Assembly (NCBI GenBank): GCA_003134855.1
Contig: PLCS01000008.1
Coordinates: 186,001-250,000 of the forward strand
Length of the DNA: 64,000 nucleotides
Source of the DNA: Acidobacteriaceae bacterium
Lineage (GTDB): Bacteria > Acidobacteriota > Terriglobia > Terriglobales > Acidobacteriaceae
Reading direction: 5' to 3'
Position 1 is the first letter of the stretch; each line of letters starts with the position of its first letter. A program made the translations under genes and the position numbers. A model generated the notes under the pieces. That model searched no databases, was not told the origin of the DNA, and worked only from the letters and a program-made list of their open reading frames with translations. This document shows positions 9,099-18,372 of the stretch, in pieces.

Positions 9099-10453
9099 GG
9101 TTTCACCTCCGTTGCGGGCAAATCTTTCAGGTCGAGAGGAGTGCCGGTGGCCAGTTCCAGATCCGCCAGGCGCGTGTCGAAATCGGCATCTGACTGCAAC
9201 CAGGCAAGGTCCACATTGATGACTGTCATCTGGCTGTCGAGCAGGTCCAGAAAGCTCGTTTTGTCGTTCTCATACGCAATCACGCTGGACTGGAGCGTAG
9301 CTTCGGCCTGCGGGCGCAGTTGGTCGCGATACATCTGCGCCAGCCGTTGCGCGGCCTGCGCCTCCACCAGCGCCTCCTGAATCTGCCCGAATGCGGCATT
9401 GCGCTGCGCGTTCAATTCCTTATCCTGCTCGGTGGCTTGCGCCGTGGCTTCGGCAATCTCCGCATCGTGCTTGCGGTGATTCAGCCAGGGCAGATTCATC
9501 GCGCCTTCCACCATGTAGTTGTTGCGCATATTGGAGCCGGCCGGCATCAGCATGTAGCCGGCCGAAACCGTGAAGTCCGGCACGTAAGCCTTCCTGGTCA
9601 GCGCCCGCTCTTTGTGGCTCCGCCGCGCGGCTTCCTGCGCCGCAAGCAGGTCGGGGCGCGATTGGAGCGCGATTTCTTCGAGTTTCAGCGCCGCAGGCAG
9701 AGGAGCCAGCGCGGCGAAGTATCCCGCAATCTGGAGCGGCATAGTGGGATCGCGCCCCAACAGCGTATTCATCCGGGCCCGCGCCAGATCGGTGTCGTGG
9801 TCGAAGCGAATCATGTGCTCCGCCAGCGCCGTCAGCGCCACCTGCGCCTTCAGCATGTCCTGCTGCGGCGTCTTGCCGACGGTGTATTTGATGCGCGCCT
9901 CTGCAATCGCCTGCCGCGCGATCCCCACATGCTGATCGTGAATCCGCAACTCGTCGCCGGCGCGCAACAGGTCGTCGAAGGCCTTGTGGACGCGCACCCG
10001 GACCTCCAGCCGCACCTGGTCAAGCTGTGCCTTTGCCACCTCCACGTCCGACTCGGCAACGCTGGTTCGCAGCGCCCGCTTGCCGCTGCCGGGAAAGGCC
10101 TGGCTGATGCTGATCATGTTCTGGGCGTCATTGAAGTTCCAGGGCCGCTGCAGCGGGACGCCCCATCCGCGGTACATTGCCATCGGGTCGTCCAGCGCAC
10201 CGGCAACGGTAACATGCGCTTCCATCGCGGCCACGCGCCTGGCCGCCACCTCAATCTCGGGATTCCGCGCCAGCGCCAACCGCTCCACATCGTCCAGAGT
10301 CAGTGCGGGCCCGGTTGCCGCTGCCCGCTGCGTTTGCTGTAGCAATGCGGCATAGCTCGCCAGCCCATCGCTCCCGGCAGGCGTTTGCGCGGGGGAAACA
10401 CCGGCAGACAAACTGCCCGCGAAGACACAAAGTACTGCAATGACAGATTTCAT
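9095..10453 (-). CDS. cusC: CusC/TolC-family outer-membrane efflux protein
   Basis: Outer-membrane channel of the metal efflux complex, 452 residues from the chosen start. ATG 10453 is preceded by a strong GGAGGGAGAA site and opens a signal peptide (MKSVIAVLCVFAGSLSAG). The longer in-frame extension to 10507 lacks these features. Two TolC-type coiled-coil repeats are recognisable: ALARNPEIEVAARRVAAMEA in the first half and LDSQMTVINVDLAWLQ near the end. It overlaps cusB by 4 bases. The upstream small Cys/Met-rich gene is about 110 bases away on the same strand and probably shares the promoter. Confidence 0.88.
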   Translation of the reverse strand: MKSVIAVLCVFAGSLSAGVSPAQTPAGSDGLASYAALLQQTQRAAATGPALTLDDVERLALARNPEIEVAARRVAAMEAHVTVAGALDDPMAMYRGWGVPLQRPWNFNDAQNMISISQAFPGSGKRALRTSVAESDVEVAKAQLDQVRLEVRVRVHKAFDDLLRAGDELRIHDQHVGIARQAIAEARIKYTVGKTPQQDMLKAQVALTALAEHMIRFDHDTDLARARMNTLLGRDPTMPLQIAGYFAALAPLPAALKLEEIALQSRPDLLAAQEAARRSHKERALTRKAYVPDFTVSAGYMLMPAGSNMRNNYMVEGAMNLPWLNHRKHDAEIAEATAQATEQDKELNAQRNAAFGQIQEALVEAQAAQRLAQMYRDQLRPQAEATLQSSVIAYENDKTSFLDLLDSQMTVINVDLAWLQSDADFDTRLADLELATGTPLDLKDLPATEVKP

Positions 10454-10561
10454 TTCTCCCTCCAACGGAGATACAGCGCACAGCCCGGACGCGCATCCGC
10501 AACGCACAGAGGCGCGCGAAGACGCACGAAGGCACAGGTTCAGCCTGCGAAGGAAGGAGTT

Positions 10562-10927
10562 TTAAATTCGGAGTATGGAGACGCTGCCTGGCAAGAACCT
10601 GGGCGGCGGCGCTTCCAGAGCATTGCGCCAGCCAGCGCCGGGAGCGGCCGTTGGTTCCAGGGCGGCCAGATGCGGCACAAAGGCCAGCCTCTGCATACGC
10701 TGGGAGGAAAAAGGAGAAACCGGAGTGACCGCTGCGTTCCTGCCGTGGAACTGGCAGCACGGGGCATCCATGCTCATGCCAGTCATCGGGCAATCCTGCG
10801 CCATGCCGCGGCAGCAGGCAGATTGTCCAGCCGGCTGCGTTGTGAGCAGACAGACAGATGCCGGTATCGCAACCCATAGGGCCACAACCGCCAGCATCAG
10901 CAACGCGCCTTTTCTGCTCCAATTCAT
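10562..10927 (-). CDS. Small exported Cys/Met-rich protein leading the cus operon
   Basis: A 121-residue protein of no named family that I recognise. The chosen start (ATG 10927) gives an N-terminal hydrophobic segment (residues 8-28) that could be a signal peptide or anchor. It is followed by a short metal-ligand-rich stretch: CC at 38-39, Cys46, Met48, Met51, Met53 and CC at 57-58, plus a nearby His61. This arrangement suggests a periplasmic Cu(I)/Ag(I) binding or sensing peptide. The remaining 60 residues are Pro/Ala-rich without clear structure. In-frame ATGs at 10951 and 10960 are possible alternative starts; none has a strong ribosome site. It is first in the cusCBA operon and divergent from copA, which supports a copper role. 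The function is inferred from composition and context only. Confidence 0.6.
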   Translation of the reverse strand: MNWSRKGALLMLAVVALWVAIPASVCLLTTQPAGQSACCRGMAQDCPMTGMSMDAPCCQFHGRNAAVTPVSPFSSQRMQRLAFVPHLAALEPTAAPGAGWRNALEAPPPRFLPGSVSILRI

Positions 10928-10983
10928 GGTAAAAAGAACCCCGGCTTTCATTATAAGCATCCGCCGCCGTTTCTCCCCCGGCA

Positions 10984-10997
10984 GTGATTTAGATCAC
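10984..10997. promoter_or_regulatory. CRP/FNR-like palindrome in the divergent copper promoter
   Basis: GTGA-TTTAGA-TCAC (10984-10997) has the TGTGA-N6-TCACA layout of CRP-family sites. Both half sites are intact apart from the outer T on the left. It sits between the divergent starts of the Cys/Met-rich gene (10927) and copA (11090), where one site could control both operons. The palindrome is seen; the regulator and function are inference. A Crp/Fnr-family gene is present at 55323-56087, but nothing links it directly to this site. Confidence 0.4.
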
Positions 10998-11089
10998 ATC
11001 CGTCCGGGTTCGGTAGCCAGTTGTTATGCACTCTCCCCCGGAGCAAAAAGGTACAGACCGAAGTGTATGCACAAGTCAACAATAGCACT

Positions 11090-13402
11090 ATGCAGCAGAC
11101 TGGAGAGCACGATCCCGTATGCGGGATGAATGTCAATCCATCGAAAGCCGCGGCAAGCGTCGAGCACCAGGGTGTCACTGTCTACTTCTGCAGCCAGGGC
11201 TGCGCCGCAAAGTTTCGGGCCTCGCCGGAAAAGTACGCGCCGGCCAAGCCGGACGCAACTCCTTCGCACCCGGCCGCGAGAACCGAGCCGCAAGGGGAAT
11301 ACACCTGCCCGATGCATCCCGAGATCAAACAAATGGGTCCGGGCAGTTGTCCGAAGTGCGGCATGGCGCTCGAACCTCGTGAGGTCACCGTCGAAGAAGC
11401 CAATCCAGAGCTGGCCGATATGACGAGGCGGCTGTGGATCAGTGTCGCGCTCGCGGTGCCGATGCTCGCGCTAATGGTTTCCGCATTCCTTCCTTCCATG
11501 CCGATGCAGCACCTATTCTCGGCGAAAGTGTGGGCCTGGATTGAGTTCGCCCTTGCGACTCCGGTGGTGCTCTGGTGCGGGCTGCCCTTCTTCGTAAGGG
11601 GCTGGCAATCCATCATCCATCGCAGCCTCAATATGTTCACCCTGATCGCCCTCGGCACGGGCACGGCCTATTTCTATAGCGTCGTCGCCACCGTCGTTCC
11701 CCAAATCTTTCCGGCGTTGCATCGCGGAGCCGGCGGACAGGTCGATGTGTATTTCGAGCCAGCGGCGGTCATTGTTGCTCTGGTTCTTCTCGGTCAGGTG
11801 CTGGAGTTGCGCGCCCGCAGCCAAACCAGCGGTGCGATCCGCGCGCTGCTTGGCCTGGCTCCGAAGACGGCGAAGCGGCTGGACGACAAGGGCGGCGAAG
11901 CCGACGTGCCTCTCGATCAGGTGCAAGTCGGCGACAGGCTCCGCGTTCGTCCTGGTGAGAAGGTGCCTGTCGATGGGACTGTTCTTGAAGGCCACAGCTC
12001 CGTCGATGAGTCGATGATCAGCGGAGAACCCATACCCGTAGAGAAAGACAAGGACGCAAAGGTCACAGCGGGGACGGTCAACGGAACCGGCGAATTTGTC
12101 ATGCGCGCGGAGCGCGTTGGCGCCGACACGCTGCTGTCGCAAATCGTAAAGATGGTCAGCGAGGCGCAGCGGTCTCGGGCGCCGATTCAGCGGCTGGCTG
12201 ACCGCGTCTCCGCGTACTTCGTTCCGGCTGTCGTCGTCTCTGCCATTGTTACCTTCGCTGTCTGGTACTTTGCTGGGCCGCAGCCGCTCTTCGCTCATGC
12301 ACTGGTGAATGCTGTGGCTGTGCTGATCGTCGCCTGTCCATGCGCTCTTGGGTTAGCCACTCCCATGGCCATCATGGTGGGTACCGGCCGCGGAGCTCGC
12401 GCAGGCATCCTCATCCGCAATGCGGAGGCGCTGGAAGTATTTGGCAAGGTAGACACGCTCATTATCGACAAGACGGGAACCCTCACCGAGGGCAAACCAA
12501 CGCTGAGTTCCGTCATTCCCCAGCCAGGCATCGACGAATCCGGCCTGCTGCAACTGGTCGCCAGCCTTGAGCGCTCCAGCGAACATCCTTTGGCGGCAGC
12601 CATTGTGAAAGGCGCGGAAGCAAAGAAGCTCGCACTCACTAATGTGGTTGGGTTCAACTCGACTACCGGCAAGGGTGTGAAGGGAACAGTCTCAGGCAAG
12701 CAGGTCGCAGTCGGAAATGCAGAACTGTTCCGCGACCTTTCAGTCGATCCTGCCCCGTTGCTCGACCGCGCTGAAGCACTGCGCAAAGAGGGCCAGACGG
12801 TGATGCTGGTCGCCATAGACGGAAAGGCGGCGGGCATTGTGGGCGTTGCCGATCCTATCAAAGATTCCACGCCCGATGCAATCCGTGAGCTGAAGGCGGC
12901 AGGTCTGAAGATCATCATGGTCACGGGAGACAACGCTACGACAGCCAAGGCTGTCGCAGATAAGCTCGGCATCGAGTTTGAAGCCGACGTGCTTCCTCAA
13001 AAGAAAGCCGAAGTCATCAAAGCGCGTCAGCAAAATGGCTCCGTAGTCGCGATGGCTGGAGACGGAGTGAACGATGCGCCCGCGCTTGCTCAGGCTGACG
13101 TTGGCATTGCCATGGGAACCGGCACCGACGTGGCGATGGAAGCTGGCGGCATCACGCTTTTGAAGGGCGATCTGCGCGGCATTCTCCGCGCACGTCATCT
13201 CAGCAAGTCGACCATGCGCAATATCCGCGAGAACCTGTTCTTCGCGTTTGTCTACAACGCCGTCGGGATACCGCTTGCCGCGGGTGTACTTTTCCCTGCA
13301 TTCGGCTTGCTTCTCAACCCGATGATCGCTGCTGCTGCCATGAGCTTCAGTTCCGTCTCAGTGATCGGCAATGCCCTGAGACTGCGGACGACGAAACTAT
13401 GA
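11090..13402 (+). CDS. copA: CopA-type copper-exporting P1B ATPase with N-terminal YHS and metal-binding domains
   Basis: Inner-membrane ATPase that exports cytoplasmic Cu(I)/Ag(I). About 770 residues from ATG 11090 ([13 protein letters not shown]); an upstream in-frame ATG at 11021 is less likely because the extension has no conserved sequence. Instead of classical HMA domains the N-terminus carries a YHS domain (DPVCGM, YFCSQGC) and a heavy-metal-binding segment (YTCPMHPEI to GSCPKCGM). The catalytic core has the metal-passing CPC ([12 protein letters not shown]), phosphorylation site DKTGT, HP motif [15 protein letters not shown] and GDGVNDAP. The last helices carry [11 protein letters not shown] and [15 protein letters not shown], the pattern of copper-specific pumps. 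Divergent from the cus operon, so cytoplasmic and periplasmic export are encoded together. Confidence 0.92.
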   Translation: MQQTGEHDPVCGMNVNPSKAAASVEHQGVTVYFCSQGCAAKFRASPEKYAPAKPDATPSHPAARTEPQGEYTCPMHPEIKQMGPGSCPKCGMALEPREVTVEEANPELADMTRRLWISVALAVPMLALMVSAFLPSMPMQHLFSAKVWAWIEFALATPVVLWCGLPFFVRGWQSIIHRSLNMFTLIALGTGTAYFYSVVATVVPQIFPALHRGAGGQVDVYFEPAAVIVALVLLGQVLELRARSQTSGAIRALLGLAPKTAKRLDDKGGEADVPLDQVQVGDRLRVRPGEKVPVDGTVLEGHSSVDESMISGEPIPVEKDKDAKVTAGTVNGTGEFVMRAERVGADTLLSQIVKMVSEAQRSRAPIQRLADRVSAYFVPAVVVSAIVTFAVWYFAGPQPLFAHALVNAVAVLIVACPCALGLATPMAIMVGTGRGARAGILIRNAEALEVFGKVDTLIIDKTGTLTEGKPTLSSVIPQPGIDESGLLQLVASLERSSEHPLAAAIVKGAEAKKLALTNVVGFNSTTGKGVKGTVSGKQVAVGNAELFRDLSVDPAPLLDRAEALRKEGQTVMLVAIDGKAAGIVGVADPIKDSTPDAIRELKAAGLKIIMVTGDNATTAKAVADKLGIEFEADVLPQKKAEVIKARQQNGSVVAMAGDGVNDAPALAQADVGIAMGTGTDVAMEAGGITLLKGDLRGILRARHLSKSTMRNIRENLFFAFVYNAVGIPLAAGVLFPAFGLLLNPMIAAAAMSFSSVSVIGNALRLRTTKL

Positions 13403-13629
13403 ATTGCTGGTGGCAGGTGACCTTCCTCCCGTGTGTGTGGGCAAGGTGCAATCCACTGTTCTGAGCAATAACAACCGGACTTGTTCGTCTCCAGAGTGCA
13501 AAGGTTAATGTTGGAGCCGTTGGCGAACGAGGACGAAGCTTTCAGGGCAGGAGACGAATGTGCCTCTGGAGGCCATCGAACAATCATTGAGCCGCAATCG
13601 GCCCTAATTCACGAACCAAGGAGATCCCA

Positions 13630-13830
13630 ATGAGTAGCACCACTGTCGTGAAAGATCCCGTTTGCGGCATGGAGATAGACACTTCCGCCGCCGCTGGACA
13701 CACCGAGCACGCTGGACAAACGTATTACTTCTGCGGCTCCAAATGCAAAGAGAAGTTCGATCATAATCCCGCGCAATACCTGGGCAAATCTACAGCGGCG
13801 CCGAAAACCGGCCATGGCTGCTGCGGCTAA
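13630..13830 (+). CDS. Stand-alone YHS-domain protein
   Basis: A 66-residue cytoplasmic YHS-domain protein: KDPVCGMEI, then YYFCGSKCKEKFDHNPAQYL, ending GHGCCG. YHS domains are small Cys-containing metal-binding folds common in copper ATPases and multicopper systems. The domain resembles the one fused to CopA just upstream and may pass copper to it or buffer it. AAGGAG lies 7 bases before the ATG, supporting the start. It is 227 bases after copA on the same strand; that gap holds no gene I can support. Confidence 0.85.
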   Translation: MSSTTVVKDPVCGMEIDTSAAAGHTEHAGQTYYFCGSKCKEKFDHNPAQYLGKSTAAPKTGHGCCG

Positions 13831-13911
13831 GCCGAGTGATGGATAGAGAATGATCGGAGAGGAACGTTGGACAGGGTTCCGTTTTTCCTGGCTGACTCGT
13901 GACGAGGTTTG

Positions 13912-14019
13912 GTGCACGGATACGGCATGGGGATGCAAGGTTGGAACAGTGGCTGGATGTGGATATGCGGGCTGGTGCTGATCGTCGCGCTGGTCCTGAT
14001 CCTTCGGGCACGCAGGTAA
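13912..14019 (+). CDS. Tiny single-helix membrane peptide in the copper cluster
   Basis: A short frame encoding about 35 residues from GTG 13912, or 30 from ATG 13927. A Gly/Met/Trp-rich start (GYGMGMQGWNSGWMW) is followed by one strongly hydrophobic helix (ICGLVLIVALVLIL) and a basic end (RARR). This layout resembles the small Met/Trp-rich membrane peptides often found near copper genes. A GAGG lies 4 bases before the GTG, which is closer than ideal. The prediction rests on composition and position 80 bases after the YHS gene. It is below normal gene-calling length and could be spurious. Confidence 0.4.
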   Translation: MHGYGMGMQGWNSGWMWICGLVLIVALVLILRARR

Positions 14020-14338
14020 ATTGTGTGTTCACCCAGTAGGGATACTTGCCACGCTTTTTGGATGAAGTCAACGCGCTTGGTCCGCGCATGAACCCGTCTG
14101 ACGACTGCTCTGCTTGAATTATCTCTATCTACTGAATGAGTAGAAGTTTCCGAGTATCTCCATTCACGGGACGCTTTTAATCAACACATAGAACCTTTTG
14201 GGCAGATTGATACAGAGAACGCCGTTGTGACCCGAAATCGGCGCATCTTTCGAGCTGTCGGCAAACCGCAGCTTATTCTCCTGAGCCCGATCCTAGAGCA
14301 AAACCACAATTTCCATGCCCATAACAGCCTCATCAATG
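14020..14338. other. Gene-free stretch beside the integrase remnant
   Basis: About 320 bases with lower GC than the flanks. I found no conserved reading frame, RNA gene or repeat. It probably belongs to the decayed mobile element whose recombinase remnant follows. Confidence 0.4.
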
Positions 14339-14365
14339 GTGTTGATTTCTTAAGGAAATCAACAC
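14339..14365. repeat. 11-bp-arm inverted repeat upstream of the integrase remnant
   Basis: GTGTTGATTTC (14339-14349) and GAAATCAACAC (14355-14365) are exact reverse complements around TTAAG. The stem is AT-rich and followed only by TTTAG, so it is a poor Rho-independent terminator. An operator or recombination-associated site is at least as likely. The perfect arms make chance unlikely. Confidence 0.55.
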
Positions 14366-14639
14366 TTTAGAGTCGTAGCCTTGGGTACACCTATTGTGGC
14401 TTTGCTATAGACGTGGTCCTGGCCGAATCCCGGCTGTGGTACCGGACGCTTGCGGAGTGGATGATACTTTGCACACACCCTCGCCAACAATGGTTGAACG
14501 CCGAAGGTGGCGGCATTGGTTGTATTCAGCACAGACTGCGCCTCAGCTTCGCTCTCGCCATACGGGCAATGTCCCAGAGGGTTTTTCCCAGACGGCGATC
14601 ATATTTCGATTTCATAAAATCAAAACTTCCCTGCGCCAA

Positions 14640-15261
14640 TGGTTTGTCAGACAGCCTTCAGTTCTGGACGAACCACACCGCACGATGGTTTTGGTCGCAC
14701 AGTGTCTGGGCCTTCGGGTCAGCGAGATTCTGGGCCTGCAATGGGGCGGCTTCAGTTTCGAGAATCGCTCCGTGCTGGTTCAGAGAAGCGTGGGCGGCAG
14801 GGAGGACGATGTGAAGACGGAATACTCGAAGGACGATGTTCCGCTCGATGCTCGTCTGGCCGAGGCGTTGTTGCGCTAGCGTGCTGCTTCATTCTTCCCG
14901 CGAGACACCGATTGGGTCATTGCCAATCCGGTAACGGGAAGGCCGTACCACCAGGAAAGCTTGCGGAAAAGGCAGCTCCAGCGTGCTGCGAGCTGGCCGG
15001 ACTGGGAGAGGACATTGGGTGGCACACATTCCGACCTACCTATCGCTCCTGACTCGAAGAAACGGGCTCGACGAAACGGGTGCTCCGATGAAGGTGCAGC
15101 AGGAACTGATGCGTCACGCTTCGATCCAAACGACGATGAACGTTTTCGGGCGGGCCATGACGGAAACCAAACGCCGTGCAAAAAGTCAGGTTGTGGGAGT
15201 GGTGTTCGGCCCAAACTCGCAGCATTCGCCTGAAAACACGGGTGTTGCGACCGTCCAATAA
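14640..15261 (+). pseudogene. Decayed tyrosine recombinase (phage/ICE integrase) catalytic domain
   Basis: The catalytic half of a tyrosine recombinase is readable in pieces. The first has GLRVSEILGLQW (first catalytic Arg, codon at 14715). After an in-frame TAG at 14877, in a context where relatives probably have Trp, the frame continues RDTDWVIANPVTGRPYHQES. A frameshift leads to DIGWHTFRPTYRS (second box, His-x-x-Arg), then another to APMKVQQELMRHASIQTT and NVFGRAMTETKRRA. The nucleophile position, normally Tyr in NVYGRAM, is Phe. One stop, two frameshifts and loss of the nucleophile show it is inactive. It lies on the 3' side of an initiator tRNA gene, the standard position for an integrase. 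Confidence 0.85.
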
Positions 15262-15334
15262 ATGGCAGATGTTCCTAATGGGGATAACGGGGACTTTCCG
15301 AAAGCGACCAATTTCTGTAAGTTATTGATTTTAT

Positions 15335-15411
<77 letters not shown>

Positions 15412-15522
15412 TATATAGTTTACCAACTGCTTGCATGGGGGTCAAATGGCGGCTTGTGCCGGGAGTTGGCCAATTCCGATAAACTGCTGAGAACCCGTTC
15501 ATCCGCGCGAGGAGCCCCGCCT

Positions 15523-16995
15523 GTGTCTCATTTGTATGTTGCTGTATTGGCTGTCATTGTCGTTGTGCTGCTGGCTGTGGCGCTCTATCGCACCTCGCAG
15601 GTGAAGACCAAGGCCGACTACCTGGTGGCCGGACGGTCGCTGCCGGCCGTGGTGCTGGTGCTCACGCTGCTGACCTCGTGGATCGGCGCGGGGAGCCTTT
15701 TCGCCGGGGCGGAGAACGCCTACAAGAACGGCTTTGCCGCGCTCTGGCAGCCGGCCGGGGGCTGGCTGGGGCTGCTGCTCATCTACTTTATTGCGCCGCG
15801 CGCGCGCAAATTCGCGCAGTTCACGCTGCCCGATCTGCTGGAAGCCCGCTATAACCAGACGGCGCGGGTGCTGGGCACCATTGCCATTCTTTTTGCCTAT
15901 ATCGGCATTACCAGCTACCAGTTCAAGGGCGGCGGCGACGTGCTGCATCTGATCTTTCCCGACACGGTGACGCCGGAGCTGGGCACGTACATCATCGCGG
16001 TCTTCGTCATCCTCACCACGGCGCTGGCGGGAATGTCGTCGGTGGCCTACATGGACGTGGCCATCGGCTCGCTGGTCACGGTCATCTGCATCATCGCCGC
16101 GCCCTACCTCTTTCTTCAGGCCGGCGGATGGGCGGGGCTGCATCACGCGCTGCCGCCAGAGTACTTTCAGGTGCTGGGCAACTACCGCCTTGACGCACAT
16201 GGCGTGCAGCAATCCGTGGGCATGGGCGTTGTTCGCGGCATGGAGTTCCTGGTGCCGGTTCTGCTGCTGATGCTGGGCAATCAGGTGATGTACCAGAAGT
16301 TCTTCTCGGCGCGGAGCGAGAAGGATGCGCGCGTTTCGGTCGTCGGCTGGGTTCTGGGCACTGTTTTGCTGGAGACGCTGATTGTGGCCATCGCGGTCTT
16401 CGGCCGGGCGCTCTACCCCACCGGCGAGGTTGCGCTGCATCCGCGCGAGATCATTCCTTATACGGCCCGCCACGGGCTGCCCGCGGTGATGGGCGCGGTG
16501 CTGCTGGGCGCGGTCTTCGCCAAAGTGATTTCGACGGCCTCGAACTATTTGTTTTCGCCGGCCACGAACCTGGTCGAGGACGTTTTCGTGCGCTATATCG
16601 CGCCGGGAGCGTCGAACAAGCGGGTGTTGATTGTCTCGCGGCTTTGCGTGGTGCTGTTGGGCTGCTGGGCGCTCTACCAGGCGGTCTACGCCGAGAGCAT
16701 CCTGCAGAAGATGCTGTGGGCCTATACGATCTACTCCGCCGCTCTGACTCCGGTGGTGCTGGCGGCCTTCTACTCGAAGCGCGTCACGGCCTGGGGCGCG
16801 GTGGCGGCCATCGCCAGCGGCACGGTGGTCACGCTGGCTTGGGACGTGCCAGCGGTGAAGGGATTCTTTCCGCGCATCCTCGCCGACCGCGACGCCATCT
16901 TCCCGGCGCTCTTCGCGGCGGTGGCGGCGATGGTCGTGGTGAGCCTGTGTACGCCCAAACCGGCGCCGGAACAACTGGCGCAGTTCGCGGATTAG
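15523..16995 (+). CDS. Sodium:solute symporter (SSS) family protein
   Basis: Inner-membrane secondary transporter, 490 residues from GTG 15523, which has AGGAG 8 bases upstream; an in-frame ATG at 15454 lacks one. About 13 hydrophobic segments alternate with short loops. TKADYLVAGRSLPA after the first helix, SWIGAGSLFAGAENAYKNG and the long helix pairs are SSS (PutP/SGLT-like) features. The substrate cannot be inferred; the family carries sugars, amino acids, pantothenate, urea and acetate. It stands alone, facing away from the tRNA, with a compound palindrome between its stop and the convergent nitroreductase gene. Confidence 0.85.
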   Translation: MSHLYVAVLAVIVVVLLAVALYRTSQVKTKADYLVAGRSLPAVVLVLTLLTSWIGAGSLFAGAENAYKNGFAALWQPAGGWLGLLLIYFIAPRARKFAQFTLPDLLEARYNQTARVLGTIAILFAYIGITSYQFKGGGDVLHLIFPDTVTPELGTYIIAVFVILTTALAGMSSVAYMDVAIGSLVTVICIIAAPYLFLQAGGWAGLHHALPPEYFQVLGNYRLDAHGVQQSVGMGVVRGMEFLVPVLLLMLGNQVMYQKFFSARSEKDARVSVVGWVLGTVLLETLIVAIAVFGRALYPTGEVALHPREIIPYTARHGLPAVMGAVLLGAVFAKVISTASNYLFSPATNLVEDVFVRYIAPGASNKRVLIVSRLCVVLLGCWALYQAVYAESILQKMLWAYTIYSAALTPVVLAAFYSKRVTAWGAVAAIASGTVVTLAWDVPAVKGFFPRILADRDAIFPALFAAVAAMVVVSLCTPKPAPEQLAQFAD

Positions 16996-17004
16996 GGCTC
17001 TAAA

Positions 17005-17103
17005 GCATTTTCACAGTTGCTGTAATGGCATCCCACCCTAGCCGCAAAAACAAAGACGCGGTGAGGGTGGGGCACCCAGACCTTACGCCATCAGTGAAAA
17101 TGC
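17005..17103. repeat. Nested palindromic intergenic element (REP-like or bidirectional terminator)
   Basis: Two nested stems. The outer arms are GCATTTTCAC (17005-17014) and GTGAAAATGC (17094-17103). The inner stem pairs CCCACCCT (17032-17039) plus CCGC (17042-17045) with GCGG (17058-17061) plus AGGGTGGG (17064-17071) around an A-rich loop. It fills the space between two convergent genes, so bidirectional termination is plausible. The compound structure is more elaborate than a simple terminator and suggests a dispersed REP-type family. Confidence 0.6.
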
Positions 17104-17104
17104 G

Positions 17105-17887
17105 CTAAAGCCATTGCACGCTAAGCGGTTTTCTGGGAGGCACGAGCCGGTACTTGTACCTGGGTTCGCCGAGCATCAGGCCGCCGCAGACGGCGTACCC
17201 GTCAGGAACCGATAACGCCTGACGCAAGGGAGCATGAACAGCAGCGACGCGGGTCAGGTAACCGGCCCAGCAAACGCCCAGGCCGCGCGCCTCCGCCGCC
17301 AACTCAAGGAAGGTCAGGGCGATGGCGCAATCCTGTTTTCCCCAGCCATAATCCTCCGGCGCACAGGCTGCAACCACTGTAGGAGCCCCGCGCAGAATAA
17401 AGTCATATCCGCCTTCCCATTGCGCCAGCATGGCAGAACTGGTGCCCGAAGCGCGCATCCAGTTCACCGCCTCCGCGGACAAGGCGCGCACCTTTTCCCC
17501 GCCTCCCACGACGATCCAGTGCAGCTTCTGCGAGTTCGTAGCCGTCGGAGCACGCCGCGCCACGTCCAGCAGCGCCTCCAATGTCTCACGGGCGACAGGC
17601 TTGTTCTTGAACTCCCGCACCGACCGCCGGCTGTTCAGAAAACCGTCGATCACCGCCGGAGCCGGCAGCTTTTTGGAGGCGGGCAAAAATTCTTCCCGCG
17701 GCAGGCCTGTATGAGTCAGAGCATCGTTGGGACACACGGCAACGCAGTGGCCGCAGAGAATACAACGGGTCTCCGGAAGCTCCTCAGGAAATCCTTCTTG
17801 ACTGAGAACAAGAACCCTGGCCGCGCACACGGCCACGCATGCGCCGTCTCCCTTGCACAAATTCGTATCAACGATAATCTGACTCAC
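17105..17887 (-). CDS. Nitroreductase-family protein with N-terminal 2[4Fe-4S] ferredoxin domain
   Basis: A 260-residue fusion. Residues 1-60 carry two clusters of Cys: CKGDGACVAVC and CILCGHCVAVC, the latter a classical CxxCxxCxxxC. The rest is a nitroreductase fold with SRRSVREFKNKPV, ARRAPTATNSQ and GLGVCWAGYL, which bind FMN. Such proteins are thought to pass electrons from a ferredoxin-type donor through the clusters to FMN and a nitro, quinone or similar acceptor; the substrate is unknown. The start is GTG 17887 with AGGGAG 9 bases upstream. It is monocistronic and convergent with the symporter. Confidence 0.88.
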   Translation of the reverse strand: MSQIIVDTNLCKGDGACVAVCAARVLVLSQEGFPEELPETRCILCGHCVAVCPNDALTHTGLPREEFLPASKKLPAPAVIDGFLNSRRSVREFKNKPVARETLEALLDVARRAPTATNSQKLHWIVVGGGEKVRALSAEAVNWMRASGTSSAMLAQWEGGYDFILRGAPTVVAACAPEDYGWGKQDCAIALTFLELAAEARGLGVCWAGYLTRVAAVHAPLRQALSVPDGYAVCGGLMLGEPRYKYRLVPPRKPLSVQWL

Positions 17888-18069
17888 AATAGGTATCTCC
17901 CTTGTTACCTTCTGGCCTGACGGCAGAGAGGCTTTGGAAGCAGTTTACTCCCTGTGGAGTGCTATGAGTTCCGTTCGCTGAAAAGCCGAAATCCGTCCGA
18001 AGAGATGCAAAATAATTCTTTCCTGTCCCCGCAAACCAGCCTACACTGGCGATGTAACTTTGAAATGCC

Positions 18070-18366
18070 ATGCCCGTCGCCCAATTGACGCTCGAAATTC
18101 GCATTGAGCACGCCCAGTCGCTCAAGGACCGGCGGCAGGTGGTGCGCTCGCTCAAGGACCAACTCAAGCAGGGCTTCAACGTCTCGGTGGCCGAGATGGA
18201 CGAGGCAGTGACCTGGCAGTCGGCGACGATCGGCGTGGTGGCGATCTCCCGCTCCCGCGACTACCTGCACGGCCTTATCGAAGAGGTGGAGCGCGCCGCC
18301 CGCCGCATGACGAACGAACTGGGCGCGGAGATCACCGACGCCTTCTGGGATTACATCGAGAGCTGA
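18070..18366 (+). CDS. ylxP: YlxP-like protein (DUF503)
   Basis: A 98-residue protein of the DUF503/YlxP family (LTLEIRIEHAQSLKDRRQVV, SVAEMDEAVTWQSATIGVVA). In many bacteria ylxP lies in the nusA-infB-ylxP-rbfA cluster and is linked to ribosome biogenesis, but its biochemical role is not established. Here rbfA follows about 870 bases downstream, separated by an inverted VOC gene. The usual order is kept but the cluster has been split. A heptamer repeat tract begins 7 bases after the stop. Confidence 0.85.
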   Translation: MPVAQLTLEIRIEHAQSLKDRRQVVRSLKDQLKQGFNVSVAEMDEAVTWQSATIGVVAISRSRDYLHGLIEEVERAARRMTNELGAEITDAFWDYIES

Positions 18367-18372
18367 GAAAAG

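Noticed and set aside
4318..9380. Long plus-strand frames opposite cusA and cusB (for example 4318-5337, 6379-7650, 8472-9380)
   Set aside because: Shadows of the minus-strand efflux genes, with no family similarity and compositional bias only.
14394..15261. An active prophage or integrative element
   Set aside because: The only recombinase is disrupted and lacks its nucleophile; no phage structural genes or intact conjugation genes are present.
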